DNA of 64,000 nt from Thelonectria olida (taxonomy: Eukaryota; Ascomycota; Sordariomycetes; Hypocreales; Nectriaceae): positions 310,001 through 374,000 of the forward strand of contig JAGPYM010000024.1 of assembly GCA_020736575.1 (NCBI GenBank), read 5' to 3'. Of this stretch, positions 38,820 through 50,152 are shown in pieces. The notes beneath the pieces are model-generated. The model was not told the origin of the DNA. It was given only the letters and a program-made list of their open reading frames with translations, and did no database searches. The stretch's first letter is position 1. The number at the start of each line of letters is the position of its first letter. Both the position numbers and the translations under genes were made by a program.

Positions 38820-40448
38820 ACACACAAGTGATTTCGGGAACCTAGCAGGAGGCTGTCCCAGCCAGGCTACATATCCATGCTTTTCCAGGCATCCTACAGA
38901 TACGAAGAGGGATATTTGCCATATACGGAAGGATCTGGACGTGACGACGCAACTTGATATAACGTGGTAGCGCCAACAGTATGGCCAAGCCTCCTCCCAC
39001 AACCATGTTGCCACCCCGAGCCTGATGATGACGATATTCTCACCACTCAGGGTACTGTCGTAGGCAAAGCCGGTCTGACATCCCTGGGTGAAAGACTGCG
39101 TCTGGACATGTCATCGGGCACTGGGCCGGTTGAGCTGGCTGAAGGAGTCTTCACCCCCGTGATTCCTCCCACGCCTTTCTTGGCATGACCATGTCACGTT
39201 GCCCTGACCCGTTGGTCTCTCTGTGCCGTTAGCCCGCCAGACTGGCACGACAAGAGTCAGTCTTGTCCCCGGATAACTACTAAGCTCTGCCCGCGGCTCC
39301 CTCTTATGTGGAGGCGAATGGTGGCAGGAGAAAGGAAGAGAAAGAGAAGAACGAGTCTTGTTCGCGTCTACGATAGGCAGGGCACGAAATACGATGGGGA
39401 AAGTCTCCTTTGAATGATTTCGATCCGTCTTAGAGGGCTATGGGTTAAGCAGCCACACTTGTCGAATCTCCCCGTAGTCCTTATCGTCAGTTGGGGACAT
39501 TAGGAGTCAGCAGACTCAACGATGGTCCGTGAAAACTTGGCACAGCAATCATTGATCCATGCCTCAGCTCTGGTTGCCTCCTTTGATCATTATCCCAGTC
39601 AAGGATGGAAGCTGCTGATGGTAAGGTACACTGTCTACTCCACGCCTCCCAACATGCACTTTACACCAACACCTCCGGGGACAGGTAACACAACTACTAT
39701 GCAAGGTAAAGGGGGCTTGAACTCCAGTCTTCCAGGGATCATGGAAGCATGGAGGCAAGATTTCCGTGGAAGCAGGAGCCGTCCCATTCCCCTCGGCATG
39801 CTCTTAGAGTAAAGCCCGAAGCGGCCGCTGTTGAATGTCCCAGCCAACAGACACATCATGGCACCACCTGGAGAAGCGTTCCATAACGATCTTAGCGGCC
39901 ATCATGCAGGATGTTGCGGAAGGGTTTCGGATCCACTGACGGCTAAGTTCCGCCGGGCTGTCCGCACGCTCCCTGAAGTTATGGGAGGTTTCTCTTGGCT
40001 TGAATCTGCTTCATCAGTGGCAAACACTCTCTTATAATCCCGCAAAAGGGGGGAACAGTGAAGAAGAAGTGAGAGGAACACTGAAACTGTCCTGATCTTA
40101 TCAGCGAGCTCGCAAAGGAGACTTTGCGGCCGGGTTCAAGCGGAAAGGACCGTTGCATCGGTGGAGATTCCCTTGTGATCTCCGAGTGTCGAATCCCATC
40201 ACAGCGTGCCATATGGTAAATGGTGAGAACGCCTTGCATGGTTACTTGATGCCAGAGACAGTTGACTCTATAAATGCCGCAAGATCACATTTTAATTACT
40301 CTGCATTGTGATGTGCCTCACGTGAAACGCGGCAGATGGGCTCAACCGGGAAGCGTTGGCTTAAACTAGGACACACGGTCATGCTGTCTCTATTTATACG
40401 CCCGGTATCCCCCAAGTGCGCTATCATTGCTGACCGGCAAACTACTGA
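38820..40448. other. Intergenic, nothing firmly recognised
   Basis: Several short frames (for example 39522-39812 on +) overlap antisense frames and show no domain. Confidence 0.4.
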
Positions 40449-41402
40449 ATGACCATGAGCTCAACTATTGTCATAATGAGTCCCACAGAGTTGGTATCGA
40501 CTGCGCTGATGATGGCATCTGTCTTCGGTGCCGCAGCAAGTGTGTCAACCTCCGTCAACTCCATTCTGTTATATCGAAATACTCAACGGAACCGCCAAGA
40601 GACTGGCTCAGTATCCGTGGTCCCTCCATCGATTTCTGCACGGCATCCTCGTGCATTCGCGGCGACGGTGATTACGCAGTGCGTGGTTGCTATTGGTTCC
40701 GCAATTACATTCGCGGCTCTGATGCAAGAACACGGAGATCCTTGGCCAACTTACCTGAGCTCTTCCATTATAATCTCCAGCATGATTAAAGAAGTAAGTA
40801 AACATCCTAGTTTCGGTACAATTCTAACGATCGAAAGTGTTTGTGTGCTGGTGGTTCTTGGAGCCGAGGACAATGTGCCTTTGCTCCGTGGCCCCTCGTA
40901 TTCCTCCTGGCAACAACTGGGGTGCCATTTATCGTCTGCACCATCCTAGCTCCCCGGAATGCAGTGTTCAATGAACTCTCAGCAGCATCGGCTATTACTT
41001 TCCGGTGCTGGATGGTACTAGAGTGGATGCTCATTGCATCGCGCACCTCAGGCCAGATTACGAAAATCAAGACCATTATGCTGATTGAGACTTTGGCCAT
41101 GATAGCCAGCACTATGGCTCTAAGAACAGAGTCAGCGAAAATCAGGCATTTGGTACGTACTGAGCTTCTAGCCAAGATTAAACTTGCACTAGTAGATTCT
41201 TTCGAATGCTTTTGGAGCCCACGACCTTCTCGTGTGCCTTATACCGGTTGTTGAAAGTTATGGACAAAGAGTTTCAGACGGGAGCCACCCTCCGCTCTGC
41301 TACCTCGTCTTCTGCGAACGCCGAGACCTAGAGCATCTTCACCAGGGGGATCAAGCCAGATCCGGCTTCGGGACATGTCCGTCACAAGCAGGGGTTAACT
41401 GA
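40449..41402 (+). CDS. Multi-pass membrane protein (about 287 aa)
   Basis: Inferred exons 40449-40793, 40838-41152 and 41196-41402. Intron 1 (GTAAGT, branch TTCTAAC, AAAG) joins frames in phase 0; intron 2 (GTACGT...TAG, 43 nt) is short, and if its acceptor is at 41192 instead the protein ends there. Five hydrophobic segments are visible: LVSTALMMASVFGAAA, FAATVITQCVVAIGSAITF, LVFLLATTGVPFIVCTIL, CWMVLEWMLIA and IMLIETLAMIAST. The start could also be M3 or M10. No family recognised; an uncharacterised fungal membrane protein is likely. Confidence 0.5.
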
Positions 41403-41499
41403 GATGCCTCTAGTGACGGTCAGGAGATTTTGAGGACCTTGATAGAGTGGTTTTGGTCTGTGCAGGAGATGACAATGTGTTCATGCTTCCTATCAGGGT

Positions 41500-41876
41500 C
41501 GCGAGGTGTACCTTCTACGCATCGACACCTCTGAAAGTGCCTACGATATCTCCTATGACGCCTGGAACTACCTCGGCTTTTGGAAATCGGCCACTGAGGA
41601 CCCTCAAGAAGGTGGCGCGGTATTGAAGTCCAGTATAAATTTGTCGACCCAAGCAACTGTAAACACTTGCTTGATAACGGCAAGCTACCGCTATCGGCCG
41701 CGAACGGCATGGACTATGTTACCTCATGCCTCTCGCAGCCTCAGAGTTCGGTGGCTGATAATTACGTCCTTAATAATATCCTTGACCCTGTCTGCGAGTA
41801 TGGAGTCGATGAGTGTTGTTGGCTCGAAGTCGGTAACCTGCCGACGTGTCCTAGTGGATTGGGGTTGCCAAGCTAG
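41500..41876 (+). pseudogene. Frameshifted gene fragment, possibly a secreted protein
   Basis: Frame 1 reads YLLRIDTSESAYDISYDAWN, then LGFWKSATEDPQEGG. At about 41613-41620 (GGTGGCGCGGTATTG) the sense moves to another frame: IEVQYKFVDPSNCKHLLDNG, then LPLSAANGMDYVTSCLSQPQ and, near the end, LDPVCEYGVDECCWLEVG. The two halves read as one cysteine-containing protein broken by a small indel, probably an extra GC. Candidate splice sites (CAG at 41464 and 41499) lie upstream, and no start codon was assigned. Function unknown. Confidence 0.45.
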
Positions 41877-41879
41877 ATC

Positions 41880-42970
41880 TGAAGGTTGAAAATATCCAAT
41901 ATGGCACTGGAGATGTAATTGTAGGTGATAAACTAGCTAGTTAAGCTAAGAATCACTAGAATAAAGCTCAAATAACATGGCAATTCATAGTTTTTATAGC
42001 AATCAAGTCTAGACTCTACGACGCAATCCTCTGCAACGGCTACGGGATCGGTCAGCGATATCCTGTCCACTGCGAATCCAAATTCATCCTACTATTACAA
42101 TTCTCCGACAATCTCTGCGCTCATAACGACTCACCTCAACTCATCGGCTATACACAATCAAACGTATATGAGTTGGTATCACTTCTCGGATAGTTACGCC
42201 CTTTAGACCTGTTTAGATTAGAAATATATTGTCCGTAGTTATGTGCTAGTCTCTTTATCTTCTTAATGGTATAGATCTCACTATGTCTGTAACCTGCTGC
42301 ATCATGTTCCGCCTCGAACGCCTTCCGCTTTGGCGACGAGTCACTTCAGTCGGGAGAGCTTGTCCGATCAATTCCACCACTTTCTTGGGTGTGTGCAATA
42401 GAAATCGGAAGGGTCCTTGCCGTAAGTTGTTGGGTCACCGGGTTATCGATATACCCGGCTTTCGATAAGGCCCACTTACAATAACAGTAAGTTAAACTAA
42501 CGTAACTATTATCTTTCAACATAAAACGACAACCAAAGCACCCAATTGATCCATTTAAACGACTTTCTAGTAAATCAAAGACTAAGGAAAATAAATACAT
42601 AAAAAAATAGCCAATCAAAGCCTTAGATTAGTCACGAAAGTTGGAATACTAAAACACTGCCGGGGAACCTGCTCGCTTGTGTACCCGGGTAGCATTTTCG
42701 CACTGCCAAGTAGGGTACAAAGGGTCGAGCACCGAAAACAGAACAGCTTCACGAAATCCTCAGCAGGGGAGGCGCATACGTAACGACCAGAAGGAATGGC
42801 ATTAATGATACAAACCAATAGTGTAAGTGCTTGAGAGACATGATCGATGACTCTATATTACTGATGAAAACAAGGAGGAGCCCCATCGGATCCACAATTG
42901 GCAACACGCACCAGATACAACAAAAGTGATCCCTTGACCAAAAGTGGAAAATAGACATGCTGTATACTGT
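41880..42970. other. AT-rich intergenic sequence
   Basis: No coding frame recognised. It contains many CTAGTT/TTAGAT words, and the start of the 17-bp repeat array lies at its right edge. Confidence 0.4.
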
Positions 42971-42975
42971 ATCCG

Positions 42976-43171
42976 TGACCCAAAAGTGTCCATGATCCAA
43001 AAGTGTCCATGATCCAAAAGTGTCCATGATCCAAAAGTGTCCATGATCCAAAAGTGTCCATGATCCAAGACTATCCATGTGTCACATTCAGGCTATAAGC
43101 CATTTTGCCTCAGCTAATAATGCCACACCATGATCCAAAACTATCCATGATCCAAAAGTGTCCATGATCGT
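42976..43171. repeat. 17-bp minisatellite in two blocks
   Basis: About six copies of CCATGATCCAAAAGTGT (first copy GTGACCCAAAAGTGT) lie at 42976-43078. A second block of about two and a half units lies at 43129-43171, after about 50 bp of unique sequence. The 17-bp period reads open in all three minus frames, so the frames there are artefacts of the repeat. Confidence 0.92.
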
Positions 43172-43700
43172 GCATGATACCGTATATAAGGGACGTCTCG
43201 AAAGATGCTAGTACTGTGCGATAGCTAACGATGGCCCGCACAATTCAGCATTTCCTGTTCTTGGCAATATCATAACAATCCTTGTTGGGTTTGCCACACG
43301 CAGAAACGTTTTCCGGATTTCCCTACCTAACAATTGCCTTTATCACCAACACCGAGCCCTTACTCACCGTCAGTCTTGGTCTTGAATACGAACAAGCACC
43401 CCCGCCTCTTTTACAACCTCTTTAAAGCCAGATATTACAACTTCAATCAGCCTCAACGCTCTCTCATCTGTTTCAAGTTTTGATGTTCGATGCTTTCTCG
43501 GCAAATTACAGCCTTGTCGTGACCTCAACACCTACCGTTTCTGCTGACTGCCAACACCCAACGTCAGTCCCAAAAACTCGGTGAATACTAGCTTTTAGGC
43601 ATCAGATTTGTATACAAACGAAAGAAGAAGCGTTCCTCGTTTAGTCTTGAGCGGATTCATGCCTTAAAGATATCCCGATATTGGAGCTATCGACCCGACA

Positions 43701-44897
43701 ATGGCTAAACTTCAAAAGGTAACTACAAACCCTTGGCCCCTTTTGGTCCATTTCAGATCTTCCGTTGTCTAAAAAATTGCCTTCTTTGCTTTTGGGCTAT
43801 TCATTAAGCCTTAGCAGAGTTATTCGCGGCTTCGTTGTACAATAACTAACGCGATGTCGTAGACGGAACGAACGCATGAGGAGAATCAGGAATGTGCCTA
43901 TATTGCCGCCTCGAGGCGAACCGACCGCAGCATCGAAGCTCGTGTCCAGTCTGCGCAGATGGCAAGCAACATCCACAAGATGCGTACTGGCAAGGCACTC
44001 CGCGTATCTGAGGCGATAGTCCTGAGGGAGGAGGTGTACGAGGAAGAGGAAGAGGAATTTCCTCGGTCCTACCGACTTTTGCGGCCACACATGCAGACTT
44101 CGTCCGCAGAGGTGAATATACGGGTGGATGCGTACTTAACGAACCGAGTGGCCATGTCCAAAATGATCTCAGATTTGGAGAAGGGTTGGCGTGAGAACGA
44201 GGTTAACCGAGCGTTTGCCGAAACCTTTCCCCAAACTCATCAAATCCTCTCACAACGATGGCCATCCTCTGGACTCCCCGGTCCCATACCAGCTCGGACT
44301 GATGGGCTTCACAAACCTCATGACCCATCGTGTGAGCCAAACTCCCAACCGTTCATGTATGAACAGGAGCTGGGTACTGGCCCCCAGAGACATACACCTA
44401 CTAAGGCCTCACCGCCCGAGCTGGGTGCGGATGGAGACAACCAGTCTTCTCCGCCGCTGACGCGGACGTCCGAGTCTGGATATCACCCTGGGACGCCTCA
44501 GTCACAGGAAGAGTCAATTTCGGCAAATGCGCCATCGCCAAACTCTTTTAGCCACTATACGTCTGACCGATCCGCATTTATCACAGGGCTGCCGCTTGAG
44601 GCGAAGATGCTGATGGTAGACATTGGACCAGACGGCGTGTTTGACACAGCGCTGTACTGCCAACCGTGGATATCTAGCAACGCATCGCCGAACAGTTCCT
44701 ACGAGATGCTTAAAAATGTCAAGATGGAGATAGAGCAGAATACACATGCAGACAGTGCGTGTTCGACGTACTGGGAGTCGGCTACCCAGTTGAGTAATCC
44801 TGTGGACGAGCTCTCCTGGGAGACATTCATTAATGACGCTGCATGGAGAAGCGATCAGCGGTCCGCACCGGACAATGTGCACGCCTTTCTCTCATGA
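43701..44897 (+). CDS. Conserved two-exon fungal protein (350 aa)
   Basis: Exon 1 is only 18 nt (43701-43718, MAKLQK); after a 144-nt intron (GTAACT, branch ACTAAC, TAG) exon 2 is 43863-44897. The N-terminal half is charged and helical (ECAYIAASRRTDRSIEARVQ, KMRTGKALRVSEAIVLREEV, acidic EEEEEE, then FPRSYRLLRPHMQTSS), followed by a Ser/Pro-rich disordered tail. I recall similar proteins as a recurrent uncharacterised family in plant-associated Sordariomycetes, often in accessory regions. A TATA-like GTATATAAGGG lies at about 43183. No catalytic motif; a DNA-associated role is possible but unproven. Confidence 0.68.
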
Positions 44898-45189
44898 CTT
44901 ATGCCCTTGGTTGTTTACTCAACCCTCTTCGTAACCCCACTACACCATACTGAACGTCGATCCAGCCACCCGCCATGGGCTTCTTTCAAAATTGTTCCAG
45001 GATATCGGGCCGGGCAACCTGGAAAGAGAAGAACAATCGGGTTTTCTTACTTCGTTGCAATGTCGCGTTATCCGGCAAATATAGCGATCATCTCAACAAG
45101 GTCCTGGAAACGTCTGAGAAGGAGCTTTATCAATGCATGAAGGGTCGTAAGGACTGAAGGGAATTTACCCATTTTTCGGCCTTAGTAAC

Positions 45190-45258
45190 CTAGTTGCGTC
45201 CAGGCGGCCGTGAGGCCGGTAACGTCTCCTGGAGGGGCACAGGACGTGATGAGCTAGG
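45190..45258 (-). mobile_element. LINE 3'-UTR fragment
   Basis: GGCCGTGAGGCC..., then GGGGCACAGGACGTGATGAG and CTAGG repeat the 3' UTR found at 45620-45685 next to the LINE tail, with several differences; an older copy of the same family. Confidence 0.5.
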
Positions 45259-45596
45259 ATCCATGACTGCGCCTCGACATGCAGAACGCTAAGCGTCTAC
45301 AAATATGCGGAAGAGTTGCCTCAAGTTGACGACAGAATGACTTGGTTGAATACATAATGGCATACTAGCTTATTGTATGAGTTTCCTCCTCTACTTTCTT
45401 CTGATGTCTGGCTCATTGTCATTGTCATAATCTATGCTGCAGAGCAAGCGAATTTTCCCAGAGAAAACACCTGGACTGATGTGCAATATGCCACAGAGAA
45501 ATTTTTTTGGCAAGTACGAGTTATCTTGGCTGCAAAATCCAACTTGCGAAGTTAGGAGGTACTGGCACCGCCAATACAAAATAGGTGAGGCTGGCG

Positions 45597-47372
45597 GTTT
45601 GTTTGTTTGTTTGTATATTTTTCGTCCGGGGGGCCGTGAGGCCCGTAAAAGTCCCCTATTGGGGCACAGGACGTGCTGAGCTAGAGTGTCTAGTGCTAAA
45701 ATCTACGTAAAGCTTTCGCAAATTACAGAACAGACCACTATCCAGCATATCATCGGCTCAACGGCGCGTCCTGTCGAGCCTGTTACCCGTCAGCGGGATG
45801 ACCAGGCGCGGCTATCATAGCGGTAGCCGCTATATCGGTCAGTCTTTAGTGAGACTGGGAATAGGGCGTCGGCGTGGCCGCACGAGGCGGCCGAGCCCGT
45901 GAGAATAAAGAGAAGAAACAAAGAAACAGAAGGGAAAGGAAGATAGAAGGAGAGGAGGAGACGCAAATGCATCTCCGATCTGCCTCGTCTAGTAACGAGT
46001 GCAAATCCTTTCGAAGAAGGCGCTTGATTTGGCCAACTTGATGTACTTGTCGAAGTTCCTTCCTATTGCGAGGTTGACCGCCGCAGTCGGCGAGGGGACG
46101 AGCCTTATTCGACACCGCCGCGGTACTTTCCTGCAGTAGAAGACATGGTCAGGTGCTTTGCGTCGTCCGCACGAGCAAGTCACCCGCGCGTCGTTGTGGT
46201 TGAATCGTTCGTGGTATGCAGCGAAATCCCCATGGAGGGACCTTGCTGCGAGTAGATGGTGCAGGGCAGCCCGAGGGAGCGAGAGTTCCGGTGGGCAGCG
46301 TATAGTCGCCTTGAGATTCAATCTCTTATATTGCTCGGGAACGGAGGTTGTCCACCATGTTTCGAAAGCTTCTTTTGGTTTCTGCCTCGCCACCTTTCGC
46401 AGGTATGCTAGCGTCGGCTGAGCGCCTTCCGGTTCTGGCAGCGAGGACGTTGCCTTTGCTAGTTTATCGGCTTGTTCGTTGCCGGGAATGTCCGTGTGGC
46501 CAGGTATCCAGTGCACTTGTGTAGCTCCGTGTGATGCAGCTAACGCCTGGAACTCGACGAAGACTGCTTGTGAAGAATCAGACGGTGTGCCCCGTAGGCA
46601 TGTGGCGGCTGCCAGGTTGTCTAAACAGACTACAATGTCCCGTGCCGCTGATCCTGGGAGGTTCAGGGCGGCCTTGAGGCCCTCCAGTGCTCCTGTAGCT
46701 TCAGCGTCAAAGACCTCGGCAGGTCCAAGACGGCCCGAGCCGTCGCAGATGGAGAGGTCCTTCTGGTGAATGGCAAAGCCATAGCTGGCTGCTCCCTCCG
46801 AGGACAATGAGCCGTCTGAGTATACGATCCAGGTGGTTGGGTCTACTGTCTCAGCCCACTGGAGGAAGGCCTCGGCCGATTCCTCTTTCGGGGCTGTCTG
46901 TAGGGGTGTATCTTGTCCCTTGCCGAAGCATTTTTGCATGAGGGCTGGTCGTGGACAGGGTGCGAGGAGCTCATTGGTCCTCCGAAGACGGGTTCTGAAG
47001 CTGCTCTCTATTGGAGCTTGGTACTTCCGCTTGATGAGCTGATGGTATGTGGGTTGCCTGGGTGGAAGCGTGCGCTTCGCGAGGGGGTGAGCCTCATCAA
47101 GGGATTTGAGCCGGGCGGAGAAACGGTATCGACGTGCTTCAAGAAGCTGAGTGATAGGTGGTATCCCACTTTCCCGATGGAGGATGGCGATCGGGGTCGT
47201 CTTCCAGACAGGGAGTATAGCTCGCATAGATTGAACTATAGCCTTGTTCATTCTCTGCAAGAGATGTTGGATACTTGACGGCCGGTCTTTAGACGGTTGG
47301 TCCCACCGCGGTCGGGTTGCCCCTGGGTACCATACTTCGGTGCCGTAGAAAAGGGCGTAATGGAGGTGTCAA
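45597..47372 (-). mobile_element. Tad-like LINE, 5'-truncated
   Basis: From right to left: the end of the reverse transcriptase region (YALFYGTEVWYPGATRPRWD), RNase H, the C-terminal zinc-finger region, a 3' UTR with hairpins (GGGCCGTGAGGCCC, CCCCTATTGGGG) and a terminal (CAAA)4 tail, seen on + as (GTTT)4 at 45597-45613. The 5' part of ORF2 and all of ORF1 are missing, the usual outcome of incomplete reverse transcription. No clear target duplication was found. Confidence 0.85.
45989..47260 (-). pseudogene. LINE ORF2 C-terminal part with RNase H (423 codons)
   Basis: The frame is open over 423 codons and continues upstream to about 47370. RNase H motifs: IVYSDGSLSSEGAASYGFAI (Asp), EATGALEGLKAAL (Glu), VVCLDNLAA (Asp) and HWIPGHTDIPGNEQADKLAK (final Asp). 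After it comes the region typical of Tad1-like elements, with the zinc motif CSCGRRKAPDHVFYC. It has no own promoter or start, so it is a remnant of ORF2. Confidence 0.88.
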
Positions 47373-47457
47373 CCGAGTATTATAGGGTAGCGGTCGCCCG
47401 ACACCAACCCCCCACAACCCCACTGTTTTCAGTGCACAAACGAGTAGAGGAATCTCG

Positions 47458-49819
47458 ATGCCTCAACAATGCCTTCCGTTTGTTCAAACGTCGCTCCGAA
47501 AAGCTTCGTCAGTATCAGACGACATTTCGGAACTCTCCAGTCAGCAATTGCGTGATACAGACGAGAGCCAAACCTCTCAATGCCTATTATCGCGACCTCG
47601 CACGGCTTCCACAGCTTCGTGTGCTAAGCAAAGAACATCATGGGTCTTCTCTCATATGCCAGACGAGGAGATAGAGACGAGATACTACAACCAACGTACC
47701 GGAAAAGAGGAATGGTGTTGCAAGCATTGTGACAAAACGTATTCCTGTTCTGGTGGAACAGCAGCTCCTGCTAAGCACCTAATGGACCCGCCTCCCGGTC
47801 ACGGTCTCCCCAAAGGCGCGCCCCGAACAGCTAAGGTGACAAACATACGGACTATTCTCGAACAAGCCCGTCTTATAGCCGAAGAGAATCCCCGTAAACG
47901 CCGCAGGCTCAACGATCAATATGGAGACTCGATCGACCCAGACCAGCTTGAAGCGTTATATGTACGGTTCATTGCTGCGTGTTCTCTCCCATTTCGGCTT
48001 ATAGAGTGCCCTGAATTTCGGGCATTCCTGGCCTATCTCAATACCGATGTCGATACTTGGCTCTCAGACACACACAAGACCATCAAGAAATGGATTATGC
48101 GGCAGTATGAAGCTCAGAAGGAGAAGGTCAAGCAGCGCATACAATTGGCAAAGTAAAGGATCCATATCAGCTGCGATCTTTGGACTTCTCCCAACTCTTT
48201 GGCCATTTTAGGCATAGTCACTCACTACATTACGGAAGACGGTCAGTTGGAACACCATACTTTGGCGTTGAAAGACATCGACAGTGACCACGATGGTTCT
48301 CACCTCGCTGCCGCAATTTTGGAAGTGGTTGAGGAATGGGGCTTTGCTTGAAAGCTTGGATATTTCGTGATGGACAATGCAGCCAATAATGACACAATAA
48401 TGAGATCCCTTTCTCTTGGTCAGTATAACTCATTATTTCTCCTGATTGGCCCTAATAACATTCACAGGCCTCCTACGTCGATAAGACATCCAATACGATC
48501 CCAAAGCTCACCGACTCCGCTGCCAAGGCCATATTATCAACTTCGCCGCCAAAGCCTTCCTCTTCGTTACCGACAATGAGAAACTCGAACACGACGATAC
48601 TGGTCTGCATAATGTGACCCTAAAACATATTGAAGCGTGGCGGCGAAAGGGTCCTCTTGGCAAGCTTCACAACTTCGTCGCCTTCATCCAACGAAGTGTT
48701 CAGCGCAGCCAAAAGTTTCTTGCTATTAGCCATAACCGTAGGCTTGCGCGGGACAACGACACACGATGGAGTTCGTGGTATAATATGCTGCGGGCGGCCT
48801 TGAATCTCAGAGACGCAATTGACGGCTACTTCAACAAATGGATGGAAGTAGATTGCGCTGGAGACGAACTCTCTTCAGAGGACTGGATCATCCTCGAGAA
48901 AATCAAATCCTTTTTAGAGAAACTGAAAATGACAACCAAGGCTCTCGAGTCATCGTTTGCAACTCTCGACAATATCCTCTTGGCTATGGACTTCATCTTG
49001 GCACAATTCGAAGCAGGGAAGGAGGCGCATATCGACGATCCGATGATGGTATCAATATACAACTCGGGCTGGGCCAAGTTGGACAAATACTATCGTCTTA
49101 CTGATGAATCGCCTGCCTACATTGCGGCTATCGGCTCCATCCTTCGCATAAATGGCACTACATACAGGAGAATTGGAAAAAAGAGTGGGTTGAGTCGTCA
49201 AAGAAGCTGATTGAGACGCTGTGGGATGAATATAAACCCGTGGAATCACCTCTTCCTCTCTGCGAGGTCCCGTCAGCGACTACGAACGAGTTCTTGAATT
49301 GGAGGAACAAGCACCTGCAGCCATCACTTATCACGGACGAGTACGAGCGTTATTATAAGTCTGAACGAGTTTATGGGTTTACAAGTGCCCTTGCATGGTG
49401 GCTAGAGGAGACACAGCAGAAAAACTACCCCAGCCTGAGCAAGATGGCCGTGGATATACTATCAATTCCCGCAATGTCTGCGGAGCCCGAACCACTCTTC
49501 TCTGGGGTAAAGATAACGATTACGGACCGTCGAAATCGACTTGGGAGTGATGTAATTGAAGCATTGGAGTGCTTGAAGTCATGGTTTGGGATACGGGATT
49601 TGCAAGGTAGCAATACTTAGACGCGACAGTGGAATGATGGTCACGTGTAATATATGGGATATATTATCTCACTGCCAATATATTGGGTTCTTGGCAATAC
49701 AATACAATATCGATCAATGCTATATTGCGTAATACAATACGCGCCACTTGGCAATAGAATAATATTGCGAGTGGTCCATATTGCCAATATACGTATTGTT
49801 TATATCATTCGCAACACTG
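47458..49819 (+). mobile_element. hAT transposon copy 1, decayed
   Basis: A BED-type zinc finger (WCCKHCDKTYSCSGGTAAPA, KHL), then IECPEFRAFLAYLN, the ISCDLWTSPNS block, YFVMDNAANNDTIM, CQGHIINFAAKAFL, GPLGKLHNFVAFIQRS, RDNDTRWSSWYNM and the C-terminal dimerisation region (WWLEETQQKNYPSLSKMAVD, IPAMSAEPEPLFSG). In-frame stops at about 48154 (TAA) and 48342 (TGA) and frameshifts near 48510 and 49135 inactivate it. The right end seems to be ...CGCAACACTG (49819); no matching left end was found. Subterminal AT-rich repeats (GCCAATAT, TTGGCAATA) fill 49640-49800. Confidence 0.85.
49640..49805. repeat. Subterminal repeats of hAT copy 1
   Basis: TTGGCAATA(C/G)AATA occurs twice, TGCCAATAT twice and ATATTGCG twice, in both orientations: an array of related words based on ATTGGCAAT/ATTGCCAAT near the 3' terminus. 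Confidence 0.6.
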
Positions 49820-49849
49820 CATCTAGAGGCAGTGCTGGATAGACACGCT

Positions 49850-49945
49850 ATGAAACTGAAACTGGGGTGAGTTTCAGTTTCATGAAACAGGACGCCAGTA
49901 TAGTTTCAGTTTCATATGAAACCGGTTTCAGTTTCATATGAATCA
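49850..49945. repeat. Subterminal palindromic motifs, left end of hAT 2
   Basis: Three clear and further partial copies of CAGTTTCATATGAAAC-type words; candidate transposase-binding sites. Confidence 0.75.
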
Positions 49946-50152
49946 ATATCTAATTCCTTTGTTTTTTTTCCCCCTGTCTTTGGCAACCTCGGTGACGACA
50001 TACACCTTACCACTGGGCACCTCAAAGATGTCTCGCATTGCCTGCCTACCTATGCTACCAATTCGCTAGCCTCGCCATCGCTTTCTTCCCCCTTGCCCAC
50101 CTCAATATCTTCTTGGAGAATCCCTACAGCCGCGTCGGTATCCTCCGCTCCC

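Noticed and set aside
42749..43078. 109-codon minus frame with MDTFGSWTLLDHGH repeats
   Set aside because: A 17-bp repeat is open in all three frames; this is a product of the minisatellite.
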